DNA from: Paenibacillus oenotherae
Lineage (GTDB): Bacteria; Bacillota; Bacilli; Paenibacillales; Paenibacillaceae
Reading direction: 5' to 3'
DNA: 64,000 nucleotides
Assembly (NCBI RefSeq): GCF_019443105.1
Contig: NZ_JAHZIJ010000006.1
Span: 211,329-275,328 of the forward strand
Shown here: positions 42,689-51,355 of the stretch, in pieces
Numbering within the stretch: position 1 is the first letter of the stretch
Layout: each line of letters starts with the position of its first letter
The notes under the pieces: generated by a model
Database searches by the model: none
Told to the model about the DNA's origin: nothing
What the model saw: only the letters and a program-made list of their open reading frames with translations
Program-made: the position numbers and the translations under genes

Positions 42689-43726
42689 TTAATTAATTCT
42701 TAATCCCGATTCTTTAGGAATGGAGAAAGTAAACGTTGTTTTGACACCGGGTATGCTCTCCACCCATATTGTCCCTTCATTCTTCTCTACCAGCGCCTTC
42801 GCAATGGCAAGCCCGAGACCGCTTCCGAAATTCTGAGCGTTCCTTGAACGGTCTGCTCGATACATTCTATCGAACACATGGGCAAGATCAGCAGAAGCGA
42901 TTCCTGCCCCCTTATCCCATACGCTGAGATGATAGGCATTCGCGCGCTCGATCAGCTCTACGCCCAATACTTGTCCGGCACTCCCATACTGGACAGCATT
43001 CTTGATCATATTGTTCATAATGCGCAGCAAGCTGAGATGATCCGCCATAATCATACATTTCTCTTCCGGGATATTGGCTTGCAGCCTAATGCCCGCCTGC
43101 TTCAATTCCGGAAGAAAAGCGATCACAGATTCTCTCGCAATCTCGGCCAGATCAAGCGGCTCCGGCTGCATCGGAATATCGTCCCCGTCCAGCTTGGCAA
43201 GCTGGAACAGCTCTTCGATCAGCGCCTTCAGTGCGCTTGCCTTGCTTGAGATGATCGCCATATATTCCTGCTTCTCTTCATGGGAACCGGCAATATCATC
43301 CTTCAACGCATCCACATATCCAATAATGGAGGTGAGCGGTGTTCGGATATCATGCGATATATTGGACAACAGACTTTTCCTTGCTGCCTCGGAGCGGATC
43401 GACTGGATCTGCATCCTGGATAGCTGCTCAATAAGGGCATTAATGGAAAAAATAACCTCATCAAACATAGAACCGTCATTGGCCAGCAGCCGGGTGTTCA
43501 TATTGCCCATGCGAACGCGCTCCAGATCCGCTACCACTCTCTTGAGCTTGGCATTAAACCGATAACGTTGCATGAACAAGGACGCTGCAATCACTACTAA
43601 CGCACCATAAAGCATGCCCTGCAACATGACATGCGATCCACCGCCTGCCAGATAGGAAATGAGCGGGAGCGCTAGCAGGATCAGAAATTGGAGCAACAGA
43701 AGCAGCATGCTCTTATCTGGCTTCAT
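42689..43726 (-). CDS. Two-component sensor histidine kinase
   Basis: 345 residues. Two N-terminal helices (about 7-28 and 32-52) have almost no extracellular loop between them, as in intramembrane-sensing kinases. A HAMP-like segment leads to the H-box with His125 (SNISHDIRTPLTSII), and the catalytic domain has IMNNMIKNAVQYG (N-box), DKGAGIA and FGSGLGLAIAKALVEKNEG. It overlaps its response regulator gene by 4 bp. Its downstream targets are probably the ABC genes that follow, with drug perception relying on the transporter as in BceS-like systems. Confidence 0.93.
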   Translation of the reverse strand: MKPDKSMLLLLLQFLILLALPLISYLAGGGSHVMLQGMLYGALVVIAASLFMQRYRFNAKLKRVVADLERVRMGNMNTRLLANDGSMFDEVIFSINALIEQLSRMQIQSIRSEAARKSLLSNISHDIRTPLTSIIGYVDALKDDIAGSHEEKQEYMAIISSKASALKALIEELFQLAKLDGDDIPMQPEPLDLAEIARESVIAFLPELKQAGIRLQANIPEEKCMIMADHLSLLRIMNNMIKNAVQYGSAGQVLGVELIERANAYHLSVWDKGAGIASADLAHVFDRMYRADRSRNAQNFGSGLGLAIAKALVEKNEGTIWVESIPGVKTTFTFSIPKESGLRIN

Positions 43727-44433
43727 TCGGAGTCACCTGCAAACTTATATCCGATCCCCCACACCGTCTGGATAAACTTCGGCTGTGAAGGATCATCTTC
43801 GATTTTTAATCTGAGCTTGCGGATATAGACCATCACCGTATTGTCATCTTCGATATACTGACTGTCCCACACTTGCCGAAATAGCTGCGTCTTGGTAAAC
43901 ACTTGCCCGGGATGGGAAACAAAAAACTTCAGCAGCTCAAATTCCTTGGCCGTCAGCACGATTTCTTCCTCCCCCTTCTTAACGAGGTGCTTCTTCACAT
44001 CGACCATTAACCGGTTGAATCGGATCGGCGTTTCTTCTGATGCTGAACGCCCCTCACTGCCGAGCACAAGGAATCGCCTCAGCTGTGCCTTAATTCTGGC
44101 CACCAGCTCATGGACACTGAACGGCTTCGTCATATAGTCATCGGCCCCCATACTAAGGCCCAGAATCTTCTCCAGCTCCTGATCCTTGGCAGTCAACATA
44201 ACGATGGGGATATTAGATACTTCCCGCATTCTTCTGCAGACCTCCAGCCCATCCATTACAGGCATCATTAGATCAAGAATCGCCAGGTTATAATTATTGT
44301 CATGAAAAAGCCGGAGAGCTTCCTCCCCATTCAGCGCTGTATCTACCTTATAGCATTCTCTCTCCAAATATTTTTTCAATAAATCTCTTATTTCTTTCTC
44401 GTCATCAGCTATCAGGATATGTATATCTCCCAT
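43723..44433 (-). CDS. OmpR/PhoB-family response regulator
   Basis: 236 residues. The receiver domain has the acidic pair in IADDEKE (D10, D11), the phosphorylation site Asp54 in AILDLMMPVMDG, and the switch Lys in MTKPFSVHELV. The C-terminal winged helix contains KEFELLKFFVSHPGQVFTKTQL and YIRKLRLKIEDD. It is the first gene of the minus-strand cluster RR-HK-ATPase-permease-UppP. Confidence 0.95.
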   Translation of the reverse strand: MGDIHILIADDEKEIRDLLKKYLERECYKVDTALNGEEALRLFHDNNYNLAILDLMMPVMDGLEVCRRMREVSNIPIVMLTAKDQELEKILGLSMGADDYMTKPFSVHELVARIKAQLRRFLVLGSEGRSASEETPIRFNRLMVDVKKHLVKKGEEEIVLTAKEFELLKFFVSHPGQVFTKTQLFRQVWDSQYIEDDNTVMVYIRKLRLKIEDDPSQPKFIQTVWGIGYKFAGDSE

Positions 44434-44773
44434 ATGTTCTCACCTGTTTCGTTGAAAATCTCCGGCGTACACGATCCGCCAATACTCGGAAGCACGCCGC
44501 CGTTCTGAATCCATCATATTGTATCTCCTATCGATGAGTATAGAAGTACTGGAACCTTTTTTCAATTATCGACGTCTTTGAACTATAGAATTGAACAACG
44601 GATCCGCTGCACTGAGGAATGTTCTTACGATCGCTGTTGTTCCCGGAATTCTTGAATGCAGATTATTTATGGTGGAATTCCGGGAACAAAGGCGAACGCT
44701 AACGCTTCTTCAGAATCATTCCCCCTGCTCCGCTCTGTTGTTCTTTCTCTTAAAAGGATGAGGTGAATCTAGA
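44434..44773. other. Intergenic region between regulator and secreted RCC1-like protein
   Basis: 340 bp without a gene. It contains the structured repeat copy B (44632-44739) and at the right end the ribosome binding site AGGTGA of the next gene. The regulator promoter lies in the left half but no confident -35/-10 pair was found. Confidence 0.6.
44632..44739 (+). repeat. Structured repeat element, copy B
   Basis: CGCTGTT is followed by a 13-bp stem arm (44639-44651), a 23-base loop, its perfect complement (44675-44687), then AAAGGCGAAC, GCTAACGCTTCT, CAGAATCATTCCCC and CTCCGCTCTGTT. It matches copy A at 21121 in every outer segment while the stem differs in a base-pair-preserving way. It stands 35 bp upstream of a start codon. 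Confidence 0.75.
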
Positions 44774-46255
44774 ATGAAAAAGCATCTGACAAGCCTGGCT
44801 TTGATCGCCAGCATAACTGCCGCCTTGACTCTCCCCGCTTCCGCAGAGGAGCGGAGTTCCAACATTTCTTCCTTTCAGTATGCCTCCCTAATTAAAACCG
44901 ACGGCACATACTGGCAGTGGGGCGGGAATCAATCGGTTCCGACACAGGTGCATGGTCTTGCTGACGTGAAACAATCATTCACCGGTCAACTCATTATGAA
45001 GCAGGATCATACCGTATGGTATTGGGAGAGAAGCTCACTCGCCGCAGCTGCGCAGCTCCATCCCATTGCGGAATTGCGCGACCTTGCCGATGTGTATCTG
45101 GACGGAAGCCATTTGTGGGCACTGAATGCCCAGGGACAAGTCTTTACCGCTCCCACGCCGGAGAGCCAATCTGACGCTCCCGAATTTACACTGCTCGCCG
45201 GCATAGACAATGTGGCCAGTATGGACTTTTATTATGAATCCTACCCACGGGAAGGATTTCAACGACAATTGTTTCTGAAGAAGGACGGCACGGTCTGGAA
45301 GGATAACCGTTCAACACAATCCTATGAACCAGTCGCATCTCTCAATGATATCGTTGCCATCGACTATAATCTCGCACTGAGCAAGGACGGAACCGTATGG
45401 TCGTGGCCTGTTGAATTTACTGCCAGCGGTTCTGCTGACCAATTAGCTGCCGCTAAGGTGAAGGGATTAACTGGCATACAATCCATAAAAAGCAGCAGGC
45501 GCGCCAATCTTGCTATTGACCAGCAAGCCCGCCTTTGGTTCTGGGGAGATACAATTACAGGATCATCTGACGGCACAGTTTTTCATAACCAGGCCGACCC
45601 TCTGCGTATTGCCAGCATTAGTAATGTAACAGATGCGCTTGTCGTAGAGCGCTCCATTCTAGTGCTTACACGCGAAGGAAAGGTATTCGAAACCTCGATC
45701 GATCTTGAGCGAATGTCCCCGCTTGCCGAATTTACGCTCATAGCAGCCGATGTAAGTGAAATAAAATCAGGCGGCCGTCACCTTATCATGCGCAAGAATG
45801 ACGGGACATTGTGGGGCTGGGGTGTTAACAAGAATGGGGAATTAGGTTATGGCGACTATGAGTTTATGCATAACACGCAAGTGCCCATGCAGCGGCCCCT
45901 TTCTATTCAATTAAACGACGAAGCCGTTGTGCTGACCAACGGAGTAATAACACGCTCCGCTCAGACCTTCATACCGCTTCGTTCTGTCTTCGAGAAGCTG
46001 GGCGCCAGCATTGCTTGGGACGAGAAGAATAAGGTTGCAACGATCAGCCGATCTATGCCCGGTACTCCTCTGGCAATCACAATCAACTTCAAGTCGGCAG
46101 GTGTTAGCATGAACAACAAACCCGTTCAGCTGCAGAACGAGCCTTTTACAGTCAATGGAACAGCGTACCTGCCGCTAAGGTTCATTAGTGAAGCGCTGGG
46201 CGCTTCCGTCGATTGGGTGCCTGAGGAGGATCTAATTCGGATTGCGATGCAATAA
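44774..46255 (+). CDS. Secreted RCC1-like repeat protein with copper amine oxidase N-terminal domain
   Basis: 493 residues. Signal peptide about 1-24 (SLALIASITAALTLPASA). The middle (about 35-370) contains RCC1/BLIP-II-like repeats, such as GTYWQWGGNQ, DGTVWSWPVE, RLWFWGDT and NDGTLWGWGVNKNGELGYG. The C-terminal 110 residues are a copper amine oxidase N1 (stalk) domain, with QTFIPLRSVFEKLGASIAW and GTAYLPLRFISEALGASVDW. This pairing occurs in many Paenibacillus secreted proteins; the domain is probably a cell-wall or carbohydrate attachment device. Ribosome binding site AGGTGA. Confidence 0.9.
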   Translation: MKKHLTSLALIASITAALTLPASAEERSSNISSFQYASLIKTDGTYWQWGGNQSVPTQVHGLADVKQSFTGQLIMKQDHTVWYWERSSLAAAAQLHPIAELRDLADVYLDGSHLWALNAQGQVFTAPTPESQSDAPEFTLLAGIDNVASMDFYYESYPREGFQRQLFLKKDGTVWKDNRSTQSYEPVASLNDIVAIDYNLALSKDGTVWSWPVEFTASGSADQLAAAKVKGLTGIQSIKSSRRANLAIDQQARLWFWGDTITGSSDGTVFHNQADPLRIASISNVTDALVVERSILVLTREGKVFETSIDLERMSPLAEFTLIAADVSEIKSGGRHLIMRKNDGTLWGWGVNKNGELGYGDYEFMHNTQVPMQRPLSIQLNDEAVVLTNGVITRSAQTFIPLRSVFEKLGASIAWDEKNKVATISRSMPGTPLAITINFKSAGVSMNNKPVQLQNEPFTVNGTAYLPLRFISEALGASVDWVPEEDLIRIAMQ

Positions 46256-46580
46256 GCGGCAGAATCTGTACGATGTGGAATACCTGCGATCATGGGACTG
46301 CCCACGTCCTCCTCTCCAGAGGACGATCCGCCATTCAAACGCCGAGACATGCGGGATGCGAAATACGAGCTGCGAGCAAGGCGAAACATGCGAAACGGCA
46401 TCCTAACAAAGTCCCCATATAAAATGAAAAAGATGCTTCCACCCCCACTTTTTAGTTTTTAGTGGTTTTGGAGGCATCTTTTCATATCATTGGGGACTGG
46501 CTCATTGGATATAGGACTTTCGGTTAGCCCCGTTTTGCTGACTGGCCGCTGCAGCTCAAAGAGCAGCTATAGAAGGTATT
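46256..46580. other. Intergenic region between the RCC1-like gene and the S8 cluster
   Basis: 325 bp filled almost entirely by copy 3 of the composite repeat. The hairpin AAAGATGCTTCC/GGAGGCATCTTTTC at 46427-46479 could end the converging S8 gene 1 transcript as well as the RCC1-like gene transcript. Confidence 0.5.
46262..46533 (+). repeat. Composite dispersed repeat, copy 3 (internally deleted)
   Basis: On the plus strand 46265-46390 matches the first half of copy 1 (GATGTGGAA, GCGATCATGGGACTG, AGGACGATCCGCCATTCAAAC, GCGAAACATGCGAAACGGCA). 46403-46533 matches the other end (AAAGTCCCCATATA, the GATGC...GCATC hairpin, CATTGGGGACTGGCTCATTGG). The three-hairpin central block is missing. Confidence 0.65.
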
Positions 46581-48860
46581 CTACGGTGTTCCGGCGGTTA
46601 TTGTCCCACTATCATAAGTGGATGTGCCCGCATTGAAGAAATAGTTGCTCCCGCCGTTGCTGTCCCATGTACCGCTGCCATTATTGAAGCAAACCTCTGC
46701 TCTTGCAGCGCTGCCGATCGACAGCGTAATCTTGCTGTAGCCCGCAACCTCAGAGTTCGCCATCGCTACTCCAGGTACCGCTGTCCAAGTGCCGCCTTCT
46801 GGACGCCAATGGATATAAGGCGTAGTGAAGCCGCGCTTGTAATAGATCGTCACCGTATTGTTGACGGGTACGCCTGCAGTAATCACTCCGGCATTGAATG
46901 TCGAAGTGCCTACCGAGAAGAAGTAGTTGCTTCCGCCGTTGTTGTCCCATGTGCCGCTGCCGTTGTTGAATACCGCTTCGAGGCTAGTAGCCGCGCCGAT
47001 ATATACAGAATACTTGTTATACCCGGCAACCTCCGAGGCTGGCATCGCCACGCCCGGCGCAGTCGTCCACGTTCCTCCGGCAGGACGGTAGTGAATGTAT
47101 GGTGTTGTGAAGCCTTTTTTGTAATAGACCGTTACTGTGTACCCGCTGCTGGTAGAGACAGAGAGGCTGCTAGGCAAAGATTTATTATTCGCCGCGTCAA
47201 CCGCTTTGACCGTATAGTTGTAGGTTTGGCTCGGAGTCAGCCCCAAGTCCGCATAGCTGTTCGTTGTTGTCGTTCCGATCAATACCGAATCGCGCCATAG
47301 CTCATAATGATCTACAGCGACATTATCGGTTGAAACATTCCATACCAGATTGATGCTCGATGCCGTTTGGCTAGGTGATGTGAAGCCCGTCGGCTGGCTT
47401 GGCGCTGTTGTATCAAAGAACGGAACAGGCAGATTGTCGATAAGATTTTTCAGATTGGGCATGTAGCCAATTTTATCTGTTGAAGGACTGCTTGACGGCG
47501 TATTAAGAACGGGATCCCGTAACAGTTCCCGAAGCTGGAGGGGCGAATAGGCGACACCAAACTCCGCCTTGGCGATACCCTGCAGCGAGATAGCAGCCGA
47601 TGCAACAATTGGAGTGGCTGAGGATGTGCCGTTAAAGCCGCTCTGATAACCGGTCGTTGCATACATATTGGCCGCCGCTAGCGTATGAACGCCCGTTCCC
47701 CAGCCGTATGCATCTATGCGGCTGCCATAGTTGGAGAAATACATCCGCGTGTGAGGTGCTGTATCGGAACCAGCGCCTATCATAATTGCGCCTGAGTCTC
47801 TGAAATCAGGGCTGGTGCGGTTCAGTACATATTTGCCGTTCGTATCCTGCAAGGTATCCAAATCCAGACCACCATTGCCCGCTGCTTCAATTACGGTTAC
47901 ACCAAGGTTAGTGGCATAACGTATTGCGCTGTATTCCGCCGAGTAGAGATCAATCGGCACATAACCGCTTGCATTGGTGTATTGAACTTCTATAAGTATG
48001 ACATCGCCAGCCTGAAGAGCATCTGCGGCGACAATAATCGCTTCCGGAATATTCGCTCCACCGGTTCTCCACCATGAGGATGCTACTGGCTGTGCCTTGC
48101 TCGCAAGCCCAACATTGCCGATTGTGTTGTCTACAGAAGAGATGACACCCATTACAGCGGTTCCATGATCCGCTGCTGTCGTATCGTTGGTACCACCTGG
48201 AAGCAATGTGATACTGTGTGCTGCCAGATCCTCATGATTCAGCGCCCAGCCCTGCTCAACGTCCGCATAGGAAATGCCTTTTCCGTCACCGCCCTCGTAT
48301 TGCCATGCATAAGGGGCATTGATGCCTTGAGCAGCAGCATTCGCATAGCCTTGATAGATATAGTTCGGATCATTGCTTGGCAGAACCGGTGTCGTGTTGG
48401 ATGCCAGCGATGGCGTTGCCGGAACCGGCTTGGGATAAGCCTCCTCCACCAGCTCCGAATCGTTCAGGTTCTTCAACAACTGCTCAACATCCGCACCTTT
48501 GGGAACGGGGATCGTATAGTAATCCTGGAACACGGCTTTTGCCTTGTCCTCTTTCACTTTCGATTGTTTGTCAAAAATTTTGAACAACCGATTGAGCTTC
48601 AAATCCGGAAACTCGGAAAGGATGCCGCTCAGCGCACTGTCCTTCTTCACTGCAAGCTCGCGCTGGGCTCCGTCTTCATAGGAAAGACCCGCTCCCGGCT
48701 TGAATTTGACAATGATTTCATCGGCATTCAGACGGCTGGCTGCCTTGTCCGCATTGGCATCCTTGACTTCATTGGCAGTGACGGGCACATTGCCGAATAA
48801 GACGACTGATGAGAAGACAACAGTGAACATAATGAGACTTAACAATCCTCTTTTAATCAT
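46581..48860 (-). CDS. Secreted S8 serine protease with FN3 and two CBM25 modules, gene 1
   Basis: 759 residues from ATG 48860, 6 bases after AAAGGAG. Signal peptide about 1-29; S8 prodomain (about 40-145); S8 domain with catalytic D200 (YADVEQGW), H232 (DHGTAVMG), N329 (AAGNG) and S413 (GTSSATP); FN3 (about 490-575); two CBM25-type starch-binding modules (about 577-667 and 670-759). The Asp motif D-V-E-Q-G is not the usual DTG, but D/H/N/S are all present. The first CBM is almost identical to that of gene 2, and the second is closer to that of gene 5. Last of five paralogs in transcription order. Confidence 0.9.
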   Translation of the reverse strand: MIKRGLLSLIMFTVVFSSVVLFGNVPVTANEVKDANADKAASRLNADEIIVKFKPGAGLSYEDGAQRELAVKKDSALSGILSEFPDLKLNRLFKIFDKQSKVKEDKAKAVFQDYYTIPVPKGADVEQLLKNLNDSELVEEAYPKPVPATPSLASNTTPVLPSNDPNYIYQGYANAAAQGINAPYAWQYEGGDGKGISYADVEQGWALNHEDLAAHSITLLPGGTNDTTAADHGTAVMGVISSVDNTIGNVGLASKAQPVASSWWRTGGANIPEAIIVAADALQAGDVILIEVQYTNASGYVPIDLYSAEYSAIRYATNLGVTVIEAAGNGGLDLDTLQDTNGKYVLNRTSPDFRDSGAIMIGAGSDTAPHTRMYFSNYGSRIDAYGWGTGVHTLAAANMYATTGYQSGFNGTSSATPIVASAAISLQGIAKAEFGVAYSPLQLRELLRDPVLNTPSSSPSTDKIGYMPNLKNLIDNLPVPFFDTTAPSQPTGFTSPSQTASSINLVWNVSTDNVAVDHYELWRDSVLIGTTTTNSYADLGLTPSQTYNYTVKAVDAANNKSLPSSLSVSTSSGYTVTVYYKKGFTTPYIHYRPAGGTWTTAPGVAMPASEVAGYNKYSVYIGAATSLEAVFNNGSGTWDNNGGSNYFFSVGTSTFNAGVITAGVPVNNTVTIYYKRGFTTPYIHWRPEGGTWTAVPGVAMANSEVAGYSKITLSIGSAARAEVCFNNGSGTWDSNGGSNYFFNAGTSTYDSGTITAGTP

Positions 48861-48888
48861 TATTTCTCTCCTTTGCTCTAGCAAATTG

Positions 48889-48936
48889 TTAAATCTCCCT
48901 TGCCTTCCACGCTGAAAGACAAGGGAGATTACATAA
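48889..48936 (-). terminator. Hairpin between S8 genes 2 and 1
   Basis: AATCTCCCTTG pairs perfectly with CAAGGGAGATT. The sequence after it is only moderately T-rich, so it may be a weak terminator or an mRNA processing site that lowers expression of gene 1. Confidence 0.5.
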
Positions 48937-48960
48937 AATAAATGAAATCTATTCGACTCG

Positions 48961-51246
48961 TTAAGGCGTTCCTGCAGTTATCGTTCCGCTGTCAAAGGTG
49001 GATGTGCCTGCATTAAAGAAGTAGTTGCTCCCTCCGTTGCTGTCCCATGTGCCGCTGCCATTGTTGAAGCAAACCTCTGCCCTCGCAGCGCTGCCAATCG
49101 TCAGCGTAACCTTGCTGTAGCCTGCAACCTCAGAGTTCGCCATCGCTTGCCCTGGTGCCGTTGTCCAGGTACCGCCCTCTGGACGCCAGTGGATATAAGG
49201 CGTAGTAAAGCCGCGCTTGTAGTAGATCGTCACCGTATTGTTGACCGGTACGCCTGCAGTAATCACTCCGGCATTGAATGTCGAAGTGCCTACCGAGAAG
49301 AAATAGTTGCTTCCGCCGTTGTTGTCCCATGTGCCGCTGCCGTTGTTGAATACCGCTTCCAGGCTCGTAGCCGCACCGATATTCACCGTATATTTGTTAT
49401 ACCCGGCAACCTCTGAGGCTGGCATGGCTACGCCCGGCGCAGTCGTCCAAGTGCCTCCGGCAGGACGGTAGTGGATATAAGGTGTTGCGAACCCTTTTTT
49501 ATAATAGACCGTTACTGTGTTTCCGCTGCTGGTAGAGACAGAGAGATTGCTAGGCAAAGATTTATTATTCATCGGGTCAACCGCTTTGACCGTATAATTG
49601 TAAGTTTGACTTGGAGTCAGCCCCAAATCCGCATAGAAGTTGCTTGATAGTGTTGCGATCAATACCGAATCACGCCATAGCTCATAATGATCTACAGCGA
49701 CATTGTCGGTTGCAATGTCCCATGCAAGATAGATGCTCGATGCCGTTTGGGTTGTCGATGTAAAGTTTGTCGGTTGGCTTGGCGCTGTTGTATCGATGAT
49801 CGGCGTTGGCAGATTATCGATAATATTTTCCAAGTTCGGCATATAGCCGATTTGATCCGTCGAAGGGCTGTCTGTCGGTGTATTATAAGTCGTGTTTCTT
49901 AACAACTCTCTGAGCTGGTAAGGCTGATAGGCGTTTCCGAATTCCGCCTTGGCAATCCCTTGCAGAGAAATAGCTGCTCCCGTTACGATCGGTGATGCAG
50001 AGGATGTACCGCTGAAGCCCGATTGATAGCCTGTCGTTGAAGTAGTATCTGAAGCTGCAAGAGTATGCACATCCGTTCCCCAGCCAAAGGCATCAACACG
50101 GTTGCCGTAGTTGGAGAAAGACAGCCTCGTATGAGGATAGGTATCGGACCCGGCACCTACCATAATTGCACCGGAATCCCGGAAGTGGGGACTATTCCGG
50201 TTCAGTACATTTTTGCCGCTGTAGGACTGATAGGCGTCCAGATTGACCGAGCCGTTGCCTCCTGCTTCCACTACGGTAATGCCTTGGCTGACGGCATAGC
50301 GAATCGCATCGTATTCCGCATCCCAAGTCTCGACAGGAAGCCAGCCGGCGGCATTGCCCGACACTTGAACCTCCAGCAGAATGACATCTCCAGGATCAAG
50401 ATCATCAGCTGCAAGAATGATGGCTTCCGCTATTTTCGTACTCGCCCCACGCTCATAAGAAGCTACATGCGGCTGGGCTTTGTTCGCGAGACCGATGTTC
50501 CCAATCGTATTATCTACAGCGGAAATTACGCCCAGAACAGCCGTGCCGTGATTCGCAGAGGTGGATGCGTTAGTCCCTCCCGCCAGAAAAGGAACACTAT
50601 GCGCAACCAAATCCTCATGATTCAGAGCCCAGCCGCGCTCGATATCATAGTAGGAAATCCCCTTGCCATCGCCGCCCTCGTACTGCCATGCATAGGGAGC
50701 ATTGATGCCTTGAGCAGCCGCATTAGCATAGCCTTGATAGATGAAATTCGGATCATTGCTTGACTGAACCGGCGTTGTGTTGGTAGCGAGCGTTGGCTCA
50801 GCAGCTTCCAGCTTAGGATAAGCCTCCTCCACAAGCTCGGAACGATTCAGGCTATTCAGCAGCTTCTCGGCATCTGCGCCTTTGGGCACCGGAATCGTGA
50901 AATAATTATGGAACACGGCCTTCGCCTTGTTCTGCTTCACTTTGGATTGTTTGTCGAAGATCGTAAACAATCGGTTAACCTTCAAATCTGGAAACTCTGA
51001 GAACGTGCTGCTCAGCTCACGATCCTTCTTGGACGCAAGCTCGCGCTGAGCGCCATCCTCATAGGACAGATTGACGCCTTCTTTGAATTTGACCACGATT
51101 TCTTCCACATTCGACAAGTTGAAGTACTTGTCCGCCTTGGCTTCTTTGTCCTCGCTTGCGGTGGCGGGCCCATTGCCGAAGACGACAACGGATGTGAATA
51201 CAACAGTGAACATAATAAGGCTTAACAATCCTCTTTTAATCATCAT
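48961..51246 (-). CDS. Secreted S8 serine protease with FN3 and two CBM25 modules, gene 2
   Basis: 761 residues. Start ATG with GAGGAG 4-7 bases upstream (two adjacent ATGs). Signal peptide about 1-30. Prodomain NVEEIVVKFKEGVNLSYEDG to about 145. Catalytic D201, H233, oxyanion N331, S415. FN3 about 490-575, CBM25 at about 577-667 and 670-761. The N-terminal half is nearly identical to gene 3 (DKYFNLSNVEEIVVKF), the CBM half to gene 1. A hairpin lies on each side. Confidence 0.9.
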   Translation of the reverse strand: MMIKRGLLSLIMFTVVFTSVVVFGNGPATASEDKEAKADKYFNLSNVEEIVVKFKEGVNLSYEDGAQRELASKKDRELSSTFSEFPDLKVNRLFTIFDKQSKVKQNKAKAVFHNYFTIPVPKGADAEKLLNSLNRSELVEEAYPKLEAAEPTLATNTTPVQSSNDPNFIYQGYANAAAQGINAPYAWQYEGGDGKGISYYDIERGWALNHEDLVAHSVPFLAGGTNASTSANHGTAVLGVISAVDNTIGNIGLANKAQPHVASYERGASTKIAEAIILAADDLDPGDVILLEVQVSGNAAGWLPVETWDAEYDAIRYAVSQGITVVEAGGNGSVNLDAYQSYSGKNVLNRNSPHFRDSGAIMVGAGSDTYPHTRLSFSNYGNRVDAFGWGTDVHTLAASDTTSTTGYQSGFSGTSSASPIVTGAAISLQGIAKAEFGNAYQPYQLRELLRNTTYNTPTDSPSTDQIGYMPNLENIIDNLPTPIIDTTAPSQPTNFTSTTQTASSIYLAWDIATDNVAVDHYELWRDSVLIATLSSNFYADLGLTPSQTYNYTVKAVDPMNNKSLPSNLSVSTSSGNTVTVYYKKGFATPYIHYRPAGGTWTTAPGVAMPASEVAGYNKYTVNIGAATSLEAVFNNGSGTWDNNGGSNYFFSVGTSTFNAGVITAGVPVNNTVTIYYKRGFTTPYIHWRPEGGTWTTAPGQAMANSEVAGYSKVTLTIGSAARAEVCFNNGSGTWDSNGGSNYFFNAGTSTFDSGTITAGTP

Positions 51247-51296
51247 TTCGCTCCTCTACTCTAGCAATTTTGTGTACAGCCATTTCACGGATATAA

Positions 51297-51332
51297 ATCC
51301 CCCTTGCCTTTCAGCTGACAGACAAGGGGGTA
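51297..51332 (-). terminator. Hairpin between S8 genes 3 and 2
   Basis: CCCCCTTG and CAAGGGGG pair across a loop in the 109-bp spacer. It is similar in position and sequence to the hairpin at 48889 and has a poor T-run. Confidence 0.5.
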
Positions 51333-51355
51333 TGAGATGAATCTATGCGATCTCT

